A DNA stretch of 7,834 bases from positions 1 to 7,834 of the forward strand of contig JAAYZZ010000106.1 in the NCBI GenBank assembly GCA_012514595.1. The letters run 5' to 3'. This document shows positions 5,976-7,834 of this stretch, piece by piece (the stretch's first letter is position 1; each line of letters begins with the position of its first letter). The notes beneath the pieces were generated by a model, which was not told the DNA's origin, searched no databases, and saw only the letters and a list, made by a program, of their open reading frames with translations. The position numbers and the translations under genes are program-made. This DNA is from Elusimicrobiota bacterium. GTDB lineage: Bacteria; Omnitrophota; Gorgyraeia; Zapsychrales; Fredricksoniimonadaceae.

Positions 5976-6035
5976 ATCCTCATTCTTTTTTTGCCGGACA
6001 GATCCGTCTCCGGCGGACAATTCCCCTTATATTTC

Positions 6036-6044
6036 AGGAAAGGA
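6036..6044 (+). promoter_or_regulatory. Ribosome binding site of eno
   Basis: AGGAAAGGA ends 5 nt before the ATG at 6050. It supports this start over the longer reading from 5966, which would lie inside the promoter and lacks enolase homology in its first 28 residues. Confidence 0.8.
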
Positions 6045-6049
6045 CAGTT

Positions 6050-7321
6050 ATGGCTAAGATCAAGGACATCAAGGCAAGAGAGATCATTGACTCCCGCGGC
6101 AATCCGACCGTTGAGGTCGATTGTTTTCTGGACAACGGTATCATGGGCCGGGCCGCCGTTCCCTCGGGCGCGTCCACCGGCGAGCGCGAGGCGATCGAGC
6201 TGCGCGACGGCGACAAGAAGCGTTTCATGGGCAAGGGCGTCCTCAAGGCCGTTGAGAACGTCAATACGCAGATCAAGAACAAGGTCGTCGGGATGAGCCC
6301 GGATTTCCGCGCGGTCGACAAGGTGACGATCGCCCTCGACGGGACCGACAACAAGAGCAAGCTCGGGGCGAACGCGATCCTGGGCGTGTCCTTGGCGGTC
6401 GCCAAGGCCGGCGCCGCGCTCTCCGGCCAGCCTCTTTACCGCTTCATCGGCGGAGCGGATGCCAACATCCTTCCGGTGCCGATGATGAACATCATCAACG
6501 GCGGCGCGCACGCGGACAACAACCTGGACATCCAGGAATTCATGATCATGCCCATCGGTGCCCCCACGTTCAAGGAGTGCATGCGCATGTCCTGCGAGGT
6601 GTTCCATAACCTCAAGGCGCTTCTGAAGGCCGCGGGCCTCAATACGGCCATCGGCGACGAGGGCGGGTTTGCGCCGAACCTGAAGTCGAACGAAGAGGCC
6701 CTGGGCTTCATCATGCGGGCGGTCGAGAAGGCGGGCTACAAGCCGGGCAAGGACGTCTTCATCGCCATGGACTGCGCTTCTTCCGAATACTACGAGAACG
6801 GAAAGTACAACTACGATGGAAAGGATTTCTCTTCCGTCGAGATCGCCGAGGAGTATGCCAAGCTGGTTAAGAAGTACCCGATCGTCTCCATCGAGGACGG
6901 GCTTGACCAGAACGACTGGGCGGGCTGGAAGGAATTGACCGCCAAGATCGGCAAGAGCGTCCAGCTCGTCGGGGACGATCTCTTCGTCACCAACGTCAAG
7001 TGCCTCAAGCAGGGGATCGACCAGGGGGTCGCCAATTCCATTCTCATCAAGGTGAACCAGATCGGTTCGCTCTCCGAGACCCTGGACACCATCGACCTGG
7101 CGCGCAAGAACAAGTACACCTCGATCATGTCGCATCGTTCCGGCGAGACCGAGGACGTCACGATCGCGGACCTGGCGGTCGCGACGGGCGTGGGGCAGAT
7201 CAAGACAGGCTCTCTGTCGCGGACCGACCGTCTGGCCAAGTACAATCAGCTCCTTCGGATCGAGGAGGAGCTCGGTTCCAAGGCCGTGTACGCGGGACCG
7301 ATCTGGGGCAAGATCTGCTAG
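6050..7321 (+). CDS. eno: Enolase (phosphopyruvate hydratase)
   Basis: Cytoplasmic glycolytic enzyme that interconverts 2-phosphoglycerate and phosphoenolpyruvate with Mg2+. The protein has 423 residues, close to the 432 of E. coli. The family signatures are all readable: IIDSRGNPTVEV (12-23), PSGASTGEREAIELRDGD (38-55), GANAILGVSLA (106-116), GGAHADNNLDIQEF (151-164), GDEGGFAPN (202-210), SHRSGETED (361-369) and KTGSLSRTDRLAKYNQ (385-400). Expected active-site residues are present: Glu163, Glu204, Lys334 in KVNQIGS and Lys385, and the metal ligands Asp241, Glu282 and Asp309. The start at 6050 is supported by the site AGGAAAGGA and by the family N-terminus MAKIKDIKAREI. The gene is transcribed divergently from the protease gene and is followed after 73 bp by the FtsB-like gene, probably in one transcript. 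Confidence 0.98.
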   Translation: MAKIKDIKAREIIDSRGNPTVEVDCFLDNGIMGRAAVPSGASTGEREAIELRDGDKKRFMGKGVLKAVENVNTQIKNKVVGMSPDFRAVDKVTIALDGTDNKSKLGANAILGVSLAVAKAGAALSGQPLYRFIGGADANILPVPMMNIINGGAHADNNLDIQEFMIMPIGAPTFKECMRMSCEVFHNLKALLKAAGLNTAIGDEGGFAPNLKSNEEALGFIMRAVEKAGYKPGKDVFIAMDCASSEYYENGKYNYDGKDFSSVEIAEEYAKLVKKYPIVSIEDGLDQNDWAGWKELTAKIGKSVQLVGDDLFVTNVKCLKQGIDQGVANSILIKVNQIGSLSETLDTIDLARKNKYTSIMSHRSGETEDVTIADLAVATGVGQIKTGSLSRTDRLAKYNQLLRIEEELGSKAVYAGPIWGKIC

Positions 7322-7378
7322 GAAGACAGCGGCAGGCAGGCCGCGGGAAAATGCGGAAGACAGCAGTTGCCTGTTGTC
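7321..7378 (+). repeat. Short repeats and hairpin in the eno-ftsB spacer
   Basis: GGAAGACAGC occurs at 7321-7330 and 7355-7364, the first copy overlapping the last base of the eno stop. GACAGCAG (7359-7366) pairs with CTGTTGTC (7371-7378) over 8 bp with one G-U pair and a 4-nt loop TTGC. On the minus strand the stretch 7359-7394 reads as degenerate words of the AACAG/AACTG type. No U-run follows, so it is not a classical terminator. It lies just upstream of the FtsB-like start. Confidence 0.6.
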
Positions 7379-7394
7379 AGCTGTTCCGACAGTT

Positions 7395-7682
7395 ATGATC
7401 AAAAATGCGCTGTGGCTCTTTGTGATCGCGGCCGTGGTGTTGATCTTTTACTCCCGGCCTTTCCTTCGGATGCAGGACCTGCATCAGAAGAACGCGTCGT
7501 ATGAGCACCGCATCCGGGAGCTCCAGAAGGAGAACGCCGCGCTCCGCGAGGAGCAGCGGCGGCTCAATGAGGACCCGGATTACTTCGAGCGTGTCGCGCG
7601 CGAGAAGATGGGGCTCATCAAGGATGGTGAGATGATCTACAAGGTCGTCCCGGCGGGGCAGAAAAAGGACGCGGCGGAATAA
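7395..7682 (+). CDS. FtsB/DivIC-like septum formation initiator protein
   Basis: Small bitopic membrane protein of 95 residues, fitting the FtsB/DivIC family that joins FtsL and FtsQ/DivIB at the division site. One membrane helix spans about residues 5-21. A charged heptad-like coiled coil follows (about 30-64, QDLHQKNASYEHR and REEQRRLNED). The family C-terminal motif is DPDYFERVAREKMGLIKDGE (64-83), then MIYKV. The tail GQKKDAAE is polar. The ATG at 7395 is preferred because the hydrophobic helix begins directly after it; a TTG at 7374 in the same frame would add seven residues. Neither start has a clear Shine-Dalgarno, so translation may depend on the eno transcript. Placement next to eno matches the common eno-ftsB neighbourhood in other bacteria. 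The symbol is left empty because FtsB, DivIC and other members of this family cannot be told apart here. Confidence 0.85.
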   Translation: MIKNALWLFVIAAVVLIFYSRPFLRMQDLHQKNASYEHRIRELQKENAALREEQRRLNEDPDYFERVAREKMGLIKDGEMIYKVVPAGQKKDAAE

Positions 7683-7687
7683 AAAGG

Positions 7688-7716
7688 TTCGCATTTTTTC
7701 GGAGTTGTGTTATTAT
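7688..7716 (+). promoter_or_regulatory. Probable promoter of the initiator tRNA gene
   Basis: TTCGCA (7688-7693) and TATTAT (7711-7716) are spaced by 17 bp, with a good -10 box and four of six matches at -35. The start would fall near 7723, giving a leader of about 35 nt before the mature tRNA at 7758. Confidence 0.65.
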
Positions 7717-7723
7717 GCGTTCT

Positions 7724-7739
7724 CTTCGGGCGACCGAAG
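7724..7739 (+). other. GNRA-tetraloop hairpin in the pre-tRNA leader
   Basis: CTTCGG (7724-7729) pairs exactly with CCGAAG (7734-7739) around the loop GCGA, which fits the stable GNRA class. It begins at about the predicted transcript start and lies 18 nt before the tRNA. It may protect the 5' end of the precursor or take part in processing; that role is inference. Confidence 0.55.
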
Positions 7740-7757
7740 GAGCGATTTGACAGACAT

Positions 7758-7834
7758 CGCGGGGTGGAGCAGCCTGGTAGCTCGTCAGGCTCATAACCTG
7801 AAGGCCGTTGGTTCAAATCCAACCCCCGCAACCA
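7758..7834 (+). tRNA. tRNA-fMet (initiator), anticodon CAU
   Basis: A complete 77-nt cloverleaf with encoded CCA at 7832-7834. The acceptor stem CGCGGGG pairs with CCCCGC and leaves the C1-A72 mismatch that marks bacterial initiator tRNAs and permits formylation. The D stem GAGC/GCTC has A11-U24 (7768/7782), also initiator-like. The anticodon CAT is at 7792-7794 in the loop CTCATAA. The T arm is GTTGG/CCAAC with loop TTCAAAT. The anticodon stem TCAGG/CCTGA has A29-U41 (7787/7799) in place of the first of the three G-C pairs usual in initiators, while the other two are kept. Otherwise it reads very like E. coli tRNA-fMet. Confidence 0.97.

Noticed and set aside
5830..6057. Possible small hydrophobic protein (MDDARVHGIREIAS...) between the divergent promoters
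   Set aside because: Its hydrophobic part is simply the translation of the inverted GTGTC repeat arm, it runs through the eno promoter and leader, and it has no convincing ribosome site.
5969..7402. A 477-codon open frame on the minus strand opposite eno
   Set aside because: Antisense shadow of enolase, with Arg/Asp/Val-rich composition and no recognisable domain.
7747..7752. Perfect TTGACA just before the tRNA
   Set aside because: A matching -10 box would fall inside the tRNA near 7770-7775, where there is none. The TTCGCA/TATTAT pair upstream fits better.
7637..7831. Minus-strand frame reading GLDLNQRPSGYEPDELPG
   Set aside because: This is the well-known false protein obtained by translating the reverse strand of a tRNA gene; the DNA is the initiator tRNA.

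Overview
The window is a 7.8 kb piece of a moderately GC-rich bacterial chromosome. It has six protein genes, one tRNA gene and spacers of about 70 to 390 bp. The protein genes look vertically inherited and housekeeping: purine synthesis, glycolysis, a membrane protease, a division protein and the initiator tRNA. Gene style, the unusual FtsH-like protease and the repeat-rich spacers suggest an uncultivated lineage, and Omnitrophota is my best guess. That placement rests on overall resemblance only and was not tested.

Left part (1-2119, + strand): the 3' end, nearly complete, of a major facilitator superfamily exporter is followed by purN (GAR formyltransferase). The spacer between them holds a 9-bp tandem repeat and its inverted counterpart. 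purN converges on the next gene across a strong two-way terminator.

Middle (2137-5714, - strand): a clear promoter at 5686-5714 drives an 817-residue membrane AAA+ zinc protease of FtsH type, followed 103 bp later by a putative lipoprotein of unknown function. The protease carries two complete, similar AAA modules in tandem before one M41 peptidase domain, whereas ordinary FtsH has one. I see it as the most unusual gene here.

Right part (5947-7834, + strand): a promoter divergent from the protease promoter serves eno (enolase), then a small FtsB/DivIC-like gene. A separate promoter precedes an initiator tRNA (fMet, anticodon CAU), whose gene ends with its encoded CCA at the last base of the window.

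The second notable feature is the spacers. Five of them are built from short degenerate words, with a different word in each spacer. In at least four, the words appear in one orientation on the left and inverted on the right, or otherwise fold into hairpins. The arms run into gene ends: the last residues of the MFS protein, PurN and the lipoprotein are encoded by repeat sequence.
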